Shown here: positions 9,549 to 19,361 of the stretch, in pieces
How positions within the stretch are numbered: the stretch's first letter is position 1
Layout of the letters: every line of letters starts with the position of its first letter
Assembly: GCA_013152715.1 (NCBI GenBank)
Contig: JAADFU010000200.1
Span: 1 to 64,000 of the forward strand
DNA: 64,000 nt
Direction of reading: 5' to 3'
Origin: Calditrichota bacterium
GTDB lineage: Bacteria > Zhuqueibacterota > Zhuqueibacteria > Thermofontimicrobiales > Thermofontimicrobiaceae
Notes under the pieces: generated by a model
What the model was told of the DNA's origin: nothing
What the model saw: the letters and a program-made list of their open reading frames with translations, nothing else
Databases searched by the model: none
Translations under genes and position numbers: made by a program

Positions 9549-10007
9549 ATGGTCTATCTTAAAGGTAAACATGAAGTTACATTGGATGAAAAGGGAAGAC
9601 TTATTCTTCCTTCAAAATTTAGAAAGCTAACTGTAGATGAATCGGATGGCCAATACATCGTTTATTTTGATGAAGAAGATTTATGTTTGAGACTTTATAC
9701 GGAGAAACAATTTGACAAAATTTATTCGGATTATTTTAAAAATCTTTCTCCAAACGATAAATATCATCGTGAATTTCTGACTCGAATGGGTGAAAATTCA
9801 GAAAGCATCAAAATTGACAATCAGGGTCGAATCAAAATTCCTCAAAATCTTTTAAAATTGGCAAAGATCCAGAAACAAGTGCTGATAATTGGCGCTATCA
9901 TTTATATTGAAATATGGGATCCGGAGACGAGGGCTAAGGTCAAAGAGAGCAGGGGCACAAAAGGGGAGATTGATGCAAAAGTAAAAAGAGATACCAGGGA
10001 AAAGTGA
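9549..10007 (+). CDS. mraZ: Transcriptional regulator MraZ
   Basis: DNA-binding regulator of the division and cell-wall cluster that normally represses its own promoter. The 152-residue length is usual. Two SpoVT/AbrB-like halves are visible, each with a version of the DXXXR signature: DEKGR at 13-17, then DNQGR at about 90-94. The operator upstream has the expected repeated boxes. The ribosome-binding site before ATG 9549 is weak. The stop overlaps the rsmH start (GTGA). Confidence 0.93.
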   Translation: MVYLKGKHEVTLDEKGRLILPSKFRKLTVDESDGQYIVYFDEEDLCLRLYTEKQFDKIYSDYFKNLSPNDKYHREFLTRMGENSESIKIDNQGRIKIPQNLLKLAKIQKQVLIIGAIIYIEIWDPETRAKVKESRGTKGEIDAKVKRDTREK

Positions 10008-10936
10008 AAAAAAATAATACTCATATTCCGGTTTTATTAGACGAGGTTGTCAAGTATCTTGTGCATGACCCCAATGGCATTTACGTGGACGGAACGCTCG
10101 GCGGGGCAGGTCACAGCCGCGAAATTCTGCGTCACCTGTCGTCGGAGGGCCGCCTTGTCGGCGTTGATTGGGACGAGGATGCGCTGAAAATTGCTTCGCA
10201 GCGTCTGGTTGAATTTGGCGATCGTGCGCAGATTGTCAAAGGAAATTACGCTGATTTACCGAAAATTTTACAGCGGATCGGGATTGAGAGGGTCGATGGC
10301 ATTTTGTTGGATTTGGGGATCAGTTCTTTTCAAATTGAATCGCCGAAAAGGGGATTCAGCTATTTGCTTTCCGGACCGCTGGATATGCGGATGTCACCAT
10401 CTCTACCGAAAACTGCTGCAGAAATTGTGAATAATGAATCTTTAGAGAGCCTGATACGAATTTTCAAAACCTACGGAGAAGAAAGGCGGTCGCGGAAAAT
10501 TGCCAGCGCGATTGTCGAAGCCAGAGCTCAGCGCCCGATTGAGCGCACTGATGAGCTGGCAAAAATTGTTTCCGCGGTCATTCCGGCCATTGATCGGATT
10601 AAAACGCAGTCGAGAATTTTTCAGTCAATTCGAATTGCGACGAATGCAGAGCTTGACAATTTGAAGCGATTTCTTGAGAATGTACTCGATTATTTGAATA
10701 AAGACGCGAGAATGGTCATCATCTCGTTTCATTCTTTGGAAGACCGAATGGTAAAGGAATTTCTAAAAAAACAGGCCAATCCCTGTGAGTGTCCCCCTGA
10801 GCTACCGGTTTGCGTGTGCGGAAAAACGCCGACGCTCAAAATCTTGACGCGTCGTGTGGTGACGCCGACGGCAGAAGAAATAAAAATGAATCCGCGTTCG
10901 AGAAGTTCAAAGCTCAGAGCAGCGCAAATTTTGTGA
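10004..10936 (+). CDS. rsmH: 16S rRNA (cytosine-1402-N4)-methyltransferase RsmH
   Basis: Methylates N4 of C1402 in 16S rRNA, using S-adenosylmethionine. The 310-residue protein has the family start HIPVLLDEVV, the SAM-binding loop DGTLGGAGHS at about 29-38, LLDLGISSFQI, a DMRM segment and the C-terminal ISFHSLEDRMVK and RSSKLRAA motifs. It starts with GTG overlapping the mraZ stop codon. mraZ-rsmH-ftsL is the classic cluster order. Confidence 0.96.
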   Translation: MKKNNTHIPVLLDEVVKYLVHDPNGIYVDGTLGGAGHSREILRHLSSEGRLVGVDWDEDALKIASQRLVEFGDRAQIVKGNYADLPKILQRIGIERVDGILLDLGISSFQIESPKRGFSYLLSGPLDMRMSPSLPKTAAEIVNNESLESLIRIFKTYGEERRSRKIASAIVEARAQRPIERTDELAKIVSAVIPAIDRIKTQSRIFQSIRIATNAELDNLKRFLENVLDYLNKDARMVIISFHSLEDRMVKEFLKKQANPCECPPELPVCVCGKTPTLKILTRRVVTPTAEEIKMNPRSRSSKLRAAQIL

Positions 10937-10943
10937 GGCAAAA

Positions 10944-11318
10944 ATGCGAGGCAAAAATAAACCGGTGCGCCGGAAGTTGTACGATACATTTGAAGTTGTC
11001 AATGAAGGGCTGCAGCGTCCTTCTGTGAGTCTAATATCGATTTTGCTTATTTTGCTCGTCGCGATCGTTTTGCTTGGTTTCGTCTGGCAGAAAGTCGCCA
11101 TCGTCAAATTAGTCACCGAAATCGATCAATTAGAAAAAGAAAGACAGAAATTGGAAGAAAATATCGGCACGCTGAATTCTCAAGCGCTGTCGCTTTCAGA
11201 CGAGGATCGATTAGTAAAAATAGGAGTCAATGATCTACACATGATTTATCCGAAGACAGAGGTCATCGAGCAGGAAAATATTTATCAGGACAGTGATTTT
11301 AAAAGACTAACGCCTTAA
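10944..11318 (+). CDS. ftsL: FtsL-like division protein
   Basis: Small bitopic protein expected in the FtsQLB divisome subcomplex. Its 124 residues comprise a basic cytoplasmic N-terminus, one membrane helix at about 31-50 and a short periplasmic coiled coil (about 55-85) with leucine-zipper spacing. FtsL sequences are poorly conserved, so the call rests on topology and position between rsmH and ftsI. The last codons and the stop lie within a sequence that resembles the internal hairpin of a repeat element (11297-11396), so the original C-terminus may have been replaced. Confidence 0.8.
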   Translation: MRGKNKPVRRKLYDTFEVVNEGLQRPSVSLISILLILLVAIVLLGFVWQKVAIVKLVTEIDQLEKERQKLEENIGTLNSQALSLSDEDRLVKIGVNDLHMIYPKTEVIEQENIYQDSDFKRLTP

Positions 11319-11396
11319 ATCCAACGCGGCACCGGAATTTAGTCGTAAGACTTTTTCTTCAATTCTCGATGCAAAAATTTGAACTGGTCATTCATT
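11297..11396. repeat. AACTGGTCATTC-family element copy B, between ftsL and ftsI
   Basis: Bases 11297-11359 resemble the internal hairpin of the 41399-41554 copy: AAAAGACTAACGCCTTAA here, AAAAGGCTGACGCCTTAA there, each followed by a TCGTAAGACTTTT or CCGTAAGGCTTTT arm. Bases 11382-11395 are the right terminal arm AACTGGTCATTCAT. The left arm is absent. The element supplies the ftsL stop codon and nearly all of the ftsL-ftsI spacer. Confidence 0.65.
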
Positions 11397-11416
11397 AGCA
11401 ATTCTTGAGAGAAAAA

Positions 11417-13552
11417 ATGGCAGCAAGAGGTAACAAAGCACAAATTAGTCTGAACCGCGTGGTCGCATTAGTGATTCTGGCGCATGGATTTTGTGCCCTG
11501 CTATTGCTTCGTCTGTTTCAGGTTCAGGTGGTGGATCGCTCGGAATACATTGAAATGGCGAAAAAGCAATACATTTTTGAGGCGGAATTGAAGTCGCAGC
11601 GCGGGATTATTTACGACAGAAATTTGAACCCTCTTGCCGTTAATAAAAGGACTTATTCCATCGGGCTGGATAATCGCAAGGTGACTAATCGTGATTCGGT
11701 GGCAACAATTTTTTCTCAAATTCTGGGAAAAGAAAAATCTTTTTATTTGAACAAGTTGGTGAGCGGAAAGTCTTTCATCTGGGTCGAGAGACCTGTCTCT
11801 GACGCGATTGCAGCCAAATTTGATTCGTTGAAAATTCCCGGCGTGCGCGTCATCAAGGAGGAACGACGCTATTATCCTCACGGAAGCTTATCTGCCCACG
11901 TTCTTGGATTTACAAATATCGACATGGATGGAATGAGCGGAATTGAATTAGCAAAAGATAATGATCTCAAGGGAAACGATGGTCTGGCGCTTTACAATCG
12001 GGATATGAGAGGCAATAAAATTTTAGATATTGAGCATCCGGTGAAAAAGCCGCGCGCCGGGAAAAATCTCATTCTCACCATCAACAGCACTTTTCAGTGG
12101 ATTGCCGAGGAAGAACTGAAATCCGCAGTGGAAAAATATGAGGCTGACGCCGGCGTGGTCATTGTATCTAATCCAAACACCGGGGAAATTCTTTCCATGG
12201 CGGTGTTTCCTGATTACGATTTGAATGCATTCAGCAGATACCCGGCGGACAAGCGGCGAAATCGAGCGATAACGGATGTTTATGAACCTGGTTCAACTTT
12301 TAAAGCCATGTTCATGGCGGCGATTTTGGAAGAAAATTTGAGGAAGCCGACCGATATTATTTTTTGTGAAAATGGCGTCTATCGAGTTTATGGTCGGGAA
12401 ATCAGAGATGTTGTTCCCCACGGTTGGTTGACTTTGTCTGATGTAATCAAAAAATCCAGCAATATTGGCATGTCAAAATTGGCTCAGGAAATCAATAGGA
12501 GAATTATTTATAAATACTTGAGGGATTTTGGTTTTGGATTGGAAACCGGAATTGAACTGCCGGGTGAAGTGTCCGGTGAGTTGCGGCATTACACAAAATG
12601 GACAGGTTACAAGCAAATCGGCATGGCTATCGGGTATGGCATTTCAGTGACGCCGTTACAGATGGTTATGGCATACGGCGCCATTGCTAACGGGGGCTAT
12701 CTGTTGAAGCCAAAAATTTGTCTTGGCGCTTTTGATAAAGTTACCGGAAAAGCGCCGCCGGTTCAGCCTGAGATCATTCGGCGCGTGATTTCCGATTCCA
12801 CGGCGAAAAAATTAGCCGGAATGCTGGAACAAGTAGTTTTCGACGGCACCGGTAAGCGCGCTTACATCAAAGGATTGCGCATTGCCGGCAAGACCGGCAC
12901 CGCCATGAAATATGATACGCAGTTAGGCGCTTATTCCGAGCATAAGTTTGTCAGCTCTTTCGTCGGATTTTTTCCTGCTGATTCGCCGCAACTGTTAATT
13001 TTTGTGATGATCGACAACCCGAAAAAAGGTCATTTGGGCGGAAAAGTCGCGGCGCCAACATTCAAAGAAATTTTAAAACGCATTTTGCGTTTCGCTGATT
13101 TGAAACAGGAAAAAGGTGATTCTCTGCGTTCGCTTCCCCGAGAAGATGACAATATTAAAATGTTGCAGCTTGTGGGCAGAAGAATCGATCTGGTGAGAAA
13201 AATAGCCAGAAAAAATGGCTGGAAATTAATTGAAAAAAATGAGGGTGATGTCGTTGCCGCGCAGCGCTTCAAACGTTCGAAAGAAAAAAACACGCCGTCG
13301 CAGTTGATTGTGACATTGAAAAAATTGGGAAGTCCGGGCAGTCGATACACTTTTGTTCCAAAAGTCATCGGAAAAACCATACGCGAGGCAGTTTCTGAAT
13401 TGGCAAAGAATCACCTGAAAGTTTACGTTCGTGGCAGCGGCAAAGTCGTCACTCAAATTCCGCCACCGGGAACCAAAATGAGAAGAGACGCGCGCTGCAT
13501 CATCGAATGCGAACCTCCGATTTCATTGACTAATTTCAAATCGTTTGAATGA
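11417..13552 (+). CDS. ftsI: Septal peptidoglycan transpeptidase FtsI (PBP3-type) with PASTA domain
   Basis: Cross-links peptidoglycan at the septum. The product (711 residues from ATG 11417) has one N-terminal membrane anchor (about 15-35), a dimerisation domain and a transpeptidase domain with Ser293 in GSTFK, SSN at 347-349 and KTG at 492-494. A PASTA-type domain (from about 640, with FVPKVIGKTIREAV and QIPPPGT) ends the protein, as in Gram-positive PBP2x and some FCB enzymes. GAGAG lies six bases before ATG 11417; a TTG at 11405 is an alternative start. Its stop overlaps murF. Confidence 0.95.
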   Translation: MAARGNKAQISLNRVVALVILAHGFCALLLLRLFQVQVVDRSEYIEMAKKQYIFEAELKSQRGIIYDRNLNPLAVNKRTYSIGLDNRKVTNRDSVATIFSQILGKEKSFYLNKLVSGKSFIWVERPVSDAIAAKFDSLKIPGVRVIKEERRYYPHGSLSAHVLGFTNIDMDGMSGIELAKDNDLKGNDGLALYNRDMRGNKILDIEHPVKKPRAGKNLILTINSTFQWIAEEELKSAVEKYEADAGVVIVSNPNTGEILSMAVFPDYDLNAFSRYPADKRRNRAITDVYEPGSTFKAMFMAAILEENLRKPTDIIFCENGVYRVYGREIRDVVPHGWLTLSDVIKKSSNIGMSKLAQEINRRIIYKYLRDFGFGLETGIELPGEVSGELRHYTKWTGYKQIGMAIGYGISVTPLQMVMAYGAIANGGYLLKPKICLGAFDKVTGKAPPVQPEIIRRVISDSTAKKLAGMLEQVVFDGTGKRAYIKGLRIAGKTGTAMKYDTQLGAYSEHKFVSSFVGFFPADSPQLLIFVMIDNPKKGHLGGKVAAPTFKEILKRILRFADLKQEKGDSLRSLPREDDNIKMLQLVGRRIDLVRKIARKNGWKLIEKNEGDVVAAQRFKRSKEKNTPSQLIVTLKKLGSPGSRYTFVPKVIGKTIREAVSELAKNHLKVYVRGSGKVVTQIPPPGTKMRRDARCIIECEPPISLTNFKSFE

Positions 13553-14958
13553 CGGGAATTGCAATGAATTTGACGCTAACTGAAATTTTGAAAATTAACA
13601 ATCTGGGCGGTTCGTTCCAGGGAGACGCGCAGGTTTTGAACAAGAAAATTCGTGCTGTTGGAATCAATTCCCGGACGCTGCAAAAAGGCGAAATTTTCGT
13701 GGCTATTCGCGGCGAACGGTTCGATGGTCACCAATTTATCGCGGATGCGGTTGCCAAAGAAGCTCTGGCTTGCATCGTGGCGAAAGATTGGTTCGGCGCA
13801 CAGGACGCAGATTCGCTGCGAGGCAATTTTTTAATTGTGTCAGACACGCTGCGTGCATTGCAGAAAATCAGTCATTTTTACCGGAAAAAATTTAGCGTCC
13901 CCATTTTGGCAATCACCGGCAGCAACGGCAAAACGACGACCAAAGAAATGATTGCCGCAGTTTTGCAGCAAAAACTTAATGTGCTGAAAAATCCTGGTAA
14001 TTTGAACAATCATATTGGCTTGCCTTTGACGCTGCTCAAATTAAATGAAAAGCATGAATTTGCCATTACGGAAATGGGCACGAATCATTTCGGTGAAATT
14101 GCGCGGCTGACAGCCATCGGCGCGCCAAATTACGGCTTGATTACGAATATCGGACCGGCGCATTTGGAATTTTTCGGCTCGCTGGATGGCGTTTATCGGG
14201 CAAAAAGAGAATTGTGGGAGTATCTGGAAATTTCCGGCAGCGGCGCTTTTGTGAACATGGACGATCCCTATTTGCGGAAAAAATTGCCTCACGTTCCCGA
14301 AGTTGTCGAATTTGGTCTTGAACATGCGAAGGATGTCCGGGGTGAACTTGTCGGCATGGATTCATCCGGACATCCCCGTTTTATTGTCGATGGTCTGGTA
14401 ATTCAACTTTCAGTGCCGGGCATGCACAATGTTTACAATGCCTTAGCTGCTGTCGCAGTGGGGAAAAAATTTGGCGTTCCGGATGAAAAAATTAGGCTGG
14501 CGCTGGAAACTTTTCAGTCCGCCGACAAAAGAATGGAAGTACTCGAGGTCGGGGGAATCAAAATTATCAATGATTGCTACAATTCAAACAGCGCTTCTGC
14601 AAAACGAGCTCTGGAGACGCTGTCGCAAATGGCAACGTCGGGTCGCAGAATTGCGGTTTTGGGAGACATGTTCGAATTGGGAGACGTCAGCGAGCGTGAA
14701 CATTTTTCTGTGGGCATGTATTGTGCAGATTTGAAAAATATCGATTTCCTGTTAGCCGTTGGCGCGATGGCTGAATTCATGGTCAAAGCTGCCAGCGGAA
14801 AGATGAAAACCAGCGCACTGCATTTTACAGGGAAGGACGATTTGAAAAATTATCTGCTGAAATTGCTTGCGCCGAAAGATTTGGTTTTGATTAAGGGCTC
14901 CCGCGGCATGGCAATGGAGGAAATCACACAATTCGTCATCGAAAAATTTGAAGGATAA
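13549..14958 (+). CDS. murF: UDP-N-acetylmuramoyl-tripeptide--D-alanyl-D-alanine ligase MurF
   Basis: Adds D-Ala-D-Ala to the UDP-MurNAc-tripeptide in the cytoplasm. The 469-residue protein has an N-terminal substrate domain, the ATP loop ITGSNGKTTTKE at about 122-133, the central segment NHIGLPLTLL and EMGTNHFGEI, and NDCYNSN in the C-terminal part. ATG 13549 overlaps the ftsI stop (ATGA); ATG 13564 is a possible alternative start. It is the only Mur ligase in this cluster: murE, murD and murC are absent here. Confidence 0.95.
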   Translation: MTGIAMNLTLTEILKINNLGGSFQGDAQVLNKKIRAVGINSRTLQKGEIFVAIRGERFDGHQFIADAVAKEALACIVAKDWFGAQDADSLRGNFLIVSDTLRALQKISHFYRKKFSVPILAITGSNGKTTTKEMIAAVLQQKLNVLKNPGNLNNHIGLPLTLLKLNEKHEFAITEMGTNHFGEIARLTAIGAPNYGLITNIGPAHLEFFGSLDGVYRAKRELWEYLEISGSGAFVNMDDPYLRKKLPHVPEVVEFGLEHAKDVRGELVGMDSSGHPRFIVDGLVIQLSVPGMHNVYNALAAVAVGKKFGVPDEKIRLALETFQSADKRMEVLEVGGIKIINDCYNSNSASAKRALETLSQMATSGRRIAVLGDMFELGDVSEREHFSVGMYCADLKNIDFLLAVGAMAEFMVKAASGKMKTSALHFTGKDDLKNYLLKLLAPKDLVLIKGSRGMAMEEITQFVIEKFEG

Positions 14959-14962
14959 GACT

Positions 14963-16051
14963 ATGTTTTATCATATTTTTTATCCCTTGCGCCATTATCT
15001 CTCGGGGCTAAATCTTTTTGGCTACATCACTTTTCGTAGCGCCTCGGCGGCGATTTTGGCGCTACTGATTAGTCTTTTCATCGGGCCTGTCATTATTAAT
15101 TTTCTCAAGAAAAAACAAATCGGCGAAGAAATTCGCGCCGAAGGCCCGAAAAGCCATCAGAAAAAAGCCGGTACCCCCACGATGGGCGGAATAATCATTT
15201 TGATTGCCGTGTTGGTGCCGACGATTTTGTTCGCGAGATTGGACAATATTTACGTGCTGCTCATTTTGTTGGCGACAATCTGGGGTGGAGCTTTAGGCCT
15301 GCTCGATGATTATTTGAAAGTTGTCAAGAAAATGCCGAAAGGCTTAATCGGAAGGTACAAGATCGTCGGACAGGTTACGCTGGGATTAATTATTGGCGGC
15401 GTGCTCTATTTTCACCCGGCATTTGCTGACGTGAAAGCTTTGTCCACTGTGCCATTTTTTAAAAATTTGAATTTAAATTTTGGCTATTTTTATATTCCTA
15501 TTGTGATTTTTGTGATTACCGCTACCTCAAACTCAGTAAATTTGACAGATGGGCTTGACGGTCTCGCCATCGGATTAGTGGGCATCACTGCGGCTGCCTG
15601 GGCGGCAATCAGCTATATTTCGGGACGTGTTGATTTTAGTAACTATTTGAATATTATTTACTTACCTGGCGCTGGAGAACTGACAGTGTACTCAGCGGCG
15701 TTGATCGGGGCGAGTCTCGGATTTTTGTGGTGGAATATTTATCCGAGTAAAATATTTATGGGTGATACCGGTTCATTGTCGCTTGGTTGCGCTGTGGGAG
15801 CGTTGGCGGTCATGCTACACAAGGAGTTGTTGCTCATCATTATTGGCGGAATATTCGTCGCTGAGTCGCTGTCAGTGATCATTCAGGTTACTTATTTCAA
15901 AAGAACGGGAGGAAAGAGGATTTTCCGCATGGCCCCACTTCATCACCATTTCGAATTAAAAGGCTGGCACGAAACGCAGGTGGTGGTCAGATTTTGGATT
16001 ATTGAAATATTGCTTATTCTGTTCGCACTTTCAACTTTTAAAGTGCGCTAA
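14963..16051 (+). CDS. mraY: Phospho-N-acetylmuramoyl-pentapeptide-transferase MraY
   Basis: Membrane enzyme that transfers phospho-MurNAc-pentapeptide to undecaprenyl phosphate, forming lipid I. About ten membrane helices are predicted. Family motifs are AGTPTMGGI, LLDDYLKV (catalytic Asp pair), NSVNLTDGLDGLA, FMGDTGSLSLG and the HHHFELKGWHE end. ATG 14963 has AAGGA seven bases upstream and lies just after the murF stop, giving 362 residues; the frame also contains a TTG at 14948. Confidence 0.96.
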   Translation: MFYHIFYPLRHYLSGLNLFGYITFRSASAAILALLISLFIGPVIINFLKKKQIGEEIRAEGPKSHQKKAGTPTMGGIIILIAVLVPTILFARLDNIYVLLILLATIWGGALGLLDDYLKVVKKMPKGLIGRYKIVGQVTLGLIIGGVLYFHPAFADVKALSTVPFFKNLNLNFGYFYIPIVIFVITATSNSVNLTDGLDGLAIGLVGITAAAWAAISYISGRVDFSNYLNIIYLPGAGELTVYSAALIGASLGFLWWNIYPSKIFMGDTGSLSLGCAVGALAVMLHKELLLIIIGGIFVAESLSVIIQVTYFKRTGGKRIFRMAPLHHHFELKGWHETQVVVRFWIIEILLILFALSTFKVR

Positions 16052-16092
16052 TCGGGAAAATTTTTGCGTTTTAAAGATTACAGGAGATGCAA

Positions 16093-17259
16093 TTGAGAAA
16101 GCGAATCTCATTCGATGTTTTATTTTTGATGATTGTGCTGATTTTGATCGTCATCGGCGCTACCGCCATTTACAGCGCCAGCAGCTATTTTGCCCAGGAG
16201 AAAATGCACGGCAATAGTCAATATTTTCTCATTGCGCATCTCATTCGGCTGGCAATCGGACTGGTGCTGATGATTTTATTCATCAAGATAGACTATCGGC
16301 AATTGTTGGAATTGTCACCGGCAATATTAGGATTAGCGTTTGTGTTGCTATTGTATGTTTTGTTCAACGGCGCATCTTACAACGGCAGCCGCAGAGCGTT
16401 ATTAATAGGTGGGATATCCTTTCAGCCGTCGGAAATGGCAAAATTTGCACTGATTATTTATCTGGCAAGTTTGCTCGCCGACAAGGGCAAAAAGATCGAG
16501 GATTTCAATCAGGGATTATTTCCGGCACTGCGAGTTTTGGTACTGGCGCTGATTCCCATCGCTCTGGAACCGGATTTGGGAAGTGCGGTCATTATTTTTA
16601 TGATTGCCGTCGTGATGATTTTTGTCGCCGGAGCCAGTCTTTATCATTTGACTGCGCTCGGCGCGACAACAATTATGGTAGTAAGTATTTTTTTGAAATT
16701 ATTTCCTTATCAATTGCAGCGTGTGCGGAGTTACATTAATGCCATTCGCGGCGCGGGGGATTTGTCCTATCAGATCAAGCAATCGCTCATCTCGTTTGGC
16801 GATGGCGGCGTTTTTGGCGTCGGTCTGGGGAATAGCCGCCAGAAGATGCATTTTTTGCCCTACCCGTACAATGATTTTATTTTCAGCATCATCGGCGAGG
16901 AAATGGGTCTCATCGGCTGTTTGATTGTGCTGACGCTGTTCCTGTTTCTGCTGTGGCGAGGCATGTGGATCGTCACTCATGCTCCGGACAAAAGCGGACA
17001 ATTATTAGCCATCGGGATTATTGCGTCCATTACTATTTACGCGTTATTCAATGCCGGAATTGCGCTAAATCTGTTGCCAGTGACGGGAATAACCATGCCT
17101 TTCATCAGTTACGGAGGCAGTTCGCTGATAATGAATTTGATCGGAGTTGGCATTTTACTCAATATTTCCGTGGAAAAGCGAGCGCGGCGAGGTTTCGTAA
17201 GCAGAACTTCGAATCATCGTGTTTCACGAAAGAAGTCAAAAAATGTCAGAAAACATTAG
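16093..17259 (+). CDS. ftsW: Septal glycosyltransferase FtsW (SEDS family)
   Basis: Polymerises lipid II at the septum together with FtsI. About ten membrane helices; SEDS signatures include the LEPDLGSA segment and FISYGGSSL near the C-terminus. A TTG start at 16093 is preferred because AGGAG lies six bases before it; an ATG at 16087 abuts that site too closely. The product is then about 388 residues, a normal length. murD, which often precedes ftsW, and murG and murC, which often follow it, are both missing. Confidence 0.92.
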   Translation: MRKRISFDVLFLMIVLILIVIGATAIYSASSYFAQEKMHGNSQYFLIAHLIRLAIGLVLMILFIKIDYRQLLELSPAILGLAFVLLLYVLFNGASYNGSRRALLIGGISFQPSEMAKFALIIYLASLLADKGKKIEDFNQGLFPALRVLVLALIPIALEPDLGSAVIIFMIAVVMIFVAGASLYHLTALGATTIMVVSIFLKLFPYQLQRVRSYINAIRGAGDLSYQIKQSLISFGDGGVFGVGLGNSRQKMHFLPYPYNDFIFSIIGEEMGLIGCLIVLTLFLFLLWRGMWIVTHAPDKSGQLLAIGIIASITIYALFNAGIALNLLPVTGITMPFISYGGSSLIMNLIGVGILLNISVEKRARRGFVSRTSNHRVSRKKSKNVRKH

Positions 17260-17289
17260 ATTCTCTGACACATGGCGGGAGTTAAGGCT

Positions 17290-18033
17290 ATGAAAAAGTT
17301 TAAAATTTTTCAGATATTTCTGATTTCATTTTTTTCTCTAGTGGTCATTTTTGCCATCTTTTACCTGCTGCGCAGCAATGGCGCTTTCCGTTTGCGTGCG
17401 GTGCAGATTGAAGGGAATCATTATGTGACCAGGGAGGACATCGCGCGGTTGGTAGACTTTGATTTTTCAAAGGATTTGTACCAAATCGATGTGGATTCAA
17501 TTAAGCGTGGTTTGGCGCGGCATCCGCTGGTTCGTTCCGTTTCCGTGTCGCGTTCCTATCCATCGGTTTTAAAAATAAAAATTTACGAGTATCAACTTGT
17601 TGCTGGCGTCGCCGGATCGGACATTGTCGCTGCCAGTGAATCGAAGAAACTGATTTTTGACTACCCGCCGGAGGCCCTTTACGATTTACCGATTATTACC
17701 GGAATTCACTTTAAGCGCGATGCATCAGGCAAACGGACGCCGGAAAATAGCGATTTGCTCAAATATTGCATTTCAGTGTTGGCGACAATCAGAGACCGAG
17801 ATCCGATTTTTTACTCTGACATTTCCGATTTACATTACGATCGCGAAGCCGGCATTAGTCTTTTTTTGAAAAATAGTAATTTGCCAGTCATCATTGGCAA
17901 GGGAAAAATCGCCGCGAAATTGAATGCATTTAGCGCATTGTATCATCAGAAATTACGGCGCAGGCTGCCCAAAGATGTGCTGGCCATCGACGCGAGGTTT
18001 CAGGGTCAGGTCATAATCAAAAGAAAAACATAG
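17290..18033 (+). CDS. ftsQ: Cell division protein FtsQ
   Basis: Divisome scaffold with a cytoplasmic N-terminus, one membrane helix (about 6-28) and a periplasmic POTRA domain recognisable as the VQIEGNHYVTREDI segment, followed by the beta domain with RSVSVSRSYPSVLKIKIYEY. ATG 17290 has GGGAG eight bases upstream, giving 247 residues. It is followed after 10 bases by ftsA, the usual order. Confidence 0.88.
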   Translation: MKKFKIFQIFLISFFSLVVIFAIFYLLRSNGAFRLRAVQIEGNHYVTREDIARLVDFDFSKDLYQIDVDSIKRGLARHPLVRSVSVSRSYPSVLKIKIYEYQLVAGVAGSDIVAASESKKLIFDYPPEALYDLPIITGIHFKRDASGKRTPENSDLLKYCISVLATIRDRDPIFYSDISDLHYDREAGISLFLKNSNLPVIIGKGKIAAKLNAFSALYHQKLRRRLPKDVLAIDARFQGQVIIKRKT

Positions 18034-18043
18034 GAGAAATCCC

Positions 18044-19294
18044 ATGGGAATGACAGAATATATTGCGGGAATAGATATTGGCACGACAAAAATTGGGACG
18101 ATTATTGCCGAAGTCTCCGAAGATGAACAGCCGAAAATTGTCGGAGTCGGCATGGCGCCGTCTGATGGATTGCGGAAAGGCGTTGTCGTGGATATCGAGA
18201 AAACCATTCGTTCTATTGAAGCTGCTGTGGCTCAGGCGGAGCAAATGGCAGATATTCAGGTGAACGAAGCCTATGTGGGAATCGCTGGCGATCACATTCG
18301 TAGTTTTAATGGCAGAGGCGTTGTCGCTGTCACCGGGCCGGATAACGAAGTCACTGAAGACGACGTGCGGCGCGTTATTGAAGCGGCAAAAGCCGTGATG
18401 ATGCCTGTGGATCGCGAAGTATTGCACATTATTCCGCAGGAATTTATTGTTGATGATCAGCGCGGTATTCGCAATCCCGTCGGGATTACCGGCGTGAGAT
18501 TAGAGACAGAGGTGCACATTGTGACCGGCGCGATTACTTCGGCGCAAAATATTTGCCGCAGCGTTGAGAGAGCGGGAATTGAAGTCAGAGATTTAGTGTT
18601 AGAACCGCTGGCGTCAAGCTATTCCGTACTCACAGAGGAGGAGAAAGAATTGGGAGTTATTGTAATTGACATGGGCGGCGGCACTACGGATGTTGCTATG
18701 TTTTTTGAAGGTTGCATTCGGAACACGGCCGTTGTCGCTCTTGGCGGCGGGAACGTTACCAGCGATATCGCCATCGTGTTGCGCACGCCAATGGATCAGG
18801 CGGAAATAGTCAAACAACGTTACGGGTGCTGCGACCGCAATTTGATTGAAAACCCGGAAGATCCGATCGAGGTTCCGGGGATCGGCGGCAGAAGCAGCAG
18901 AAAAATTGCCAAAGAGTTGCTCACCGATATTATCAGACCGCGAATGGAAGAGATATTTCAAATGGCAGCAACCCAGATTCGCAAATCCGATTTCGCGGAA
19001 TTGATGAGCACGGGCATCGTTTTGACCGGAGGCGGTTCGTTGATCAAAGGTGCCGCTGAATTGGCGGAAGAGATATTTGACATGCCGGTGAAATTGGGCA
19101 TTCCTAAAGGTTTCAGCGGTTTAATCGACCTGGCGCGCAGTCCGATTCATGCGACAGGCGTGGGACTGATTTTGTATGCGCTGAGCGGAGATTACGAGCA
19201 ATTGGACGGCTATTTTGTGACTTCAAAACCATCGTTTTGGAAAATAGTGGTGGAGAGATTGCAGAGCTTTATTGCGCCAAAAAAACTAAAATGA
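18044..19294 (+). CDS. ftsA: Cell division protein FtsA
   Basis: Actin-like ATPase that tethers FtsZ filaments to the membrane. The 416 residues show the phosphate-1 loop GIDIGTTKIG (about 9-18), the phosphate-2 motif VIDMGGGTTDVAMF, the adenosine motif VLTGGGSLIKGA and a C-terminal amphipathic helix (FWKIVVERLQSFIAP) for membrane binding. AGGAG precedes the start at good spacing. It sits directly before ftsZ. Confidence 0.96.
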   Translation: MGMTEYIAGIDIGTTKIGTIIAEVSEDEQPKIVGVGMAPSDGLRKGVVVDIEKTIRSIEAAVAQAEQMADIQVNEAYVGIAGDHIRSFNGRGVVAVTGPDNEVTEDDVRRVIEAAKAVMMPVDREVLHIIPQEFIVDDQRGIRNPVGITGVRLETEVHIVTGAITSAQNICRSVERAGIEVRDLVLEPLASSYSVLTEEEKELGVIVIDMGGGTTDVAMFFEGCIRNTAVVALGGGNVTSDIAIVLRTPMDQAEIVKQRYGCCDRNLIENPEDPIEVPGIGGRSSRKIAKELLTDIIRPRMEEIFQMAATQIRKSDFAELMSTGIVLTGGGSLIKGAAELAEEIFDMPVKLGIPKGFSGLIDLARSPIHATGVGLILYALSGDYEQLDGYFVTSKPSFWKIVVERLQSFIAPKKLK

Positions 19295-19361
19295 ATTTGA
19301 GTTAACTGCGAAAAATAAATGAAATAAACAATATCACCCATCCAAATAAGGAGGGCTGCTC

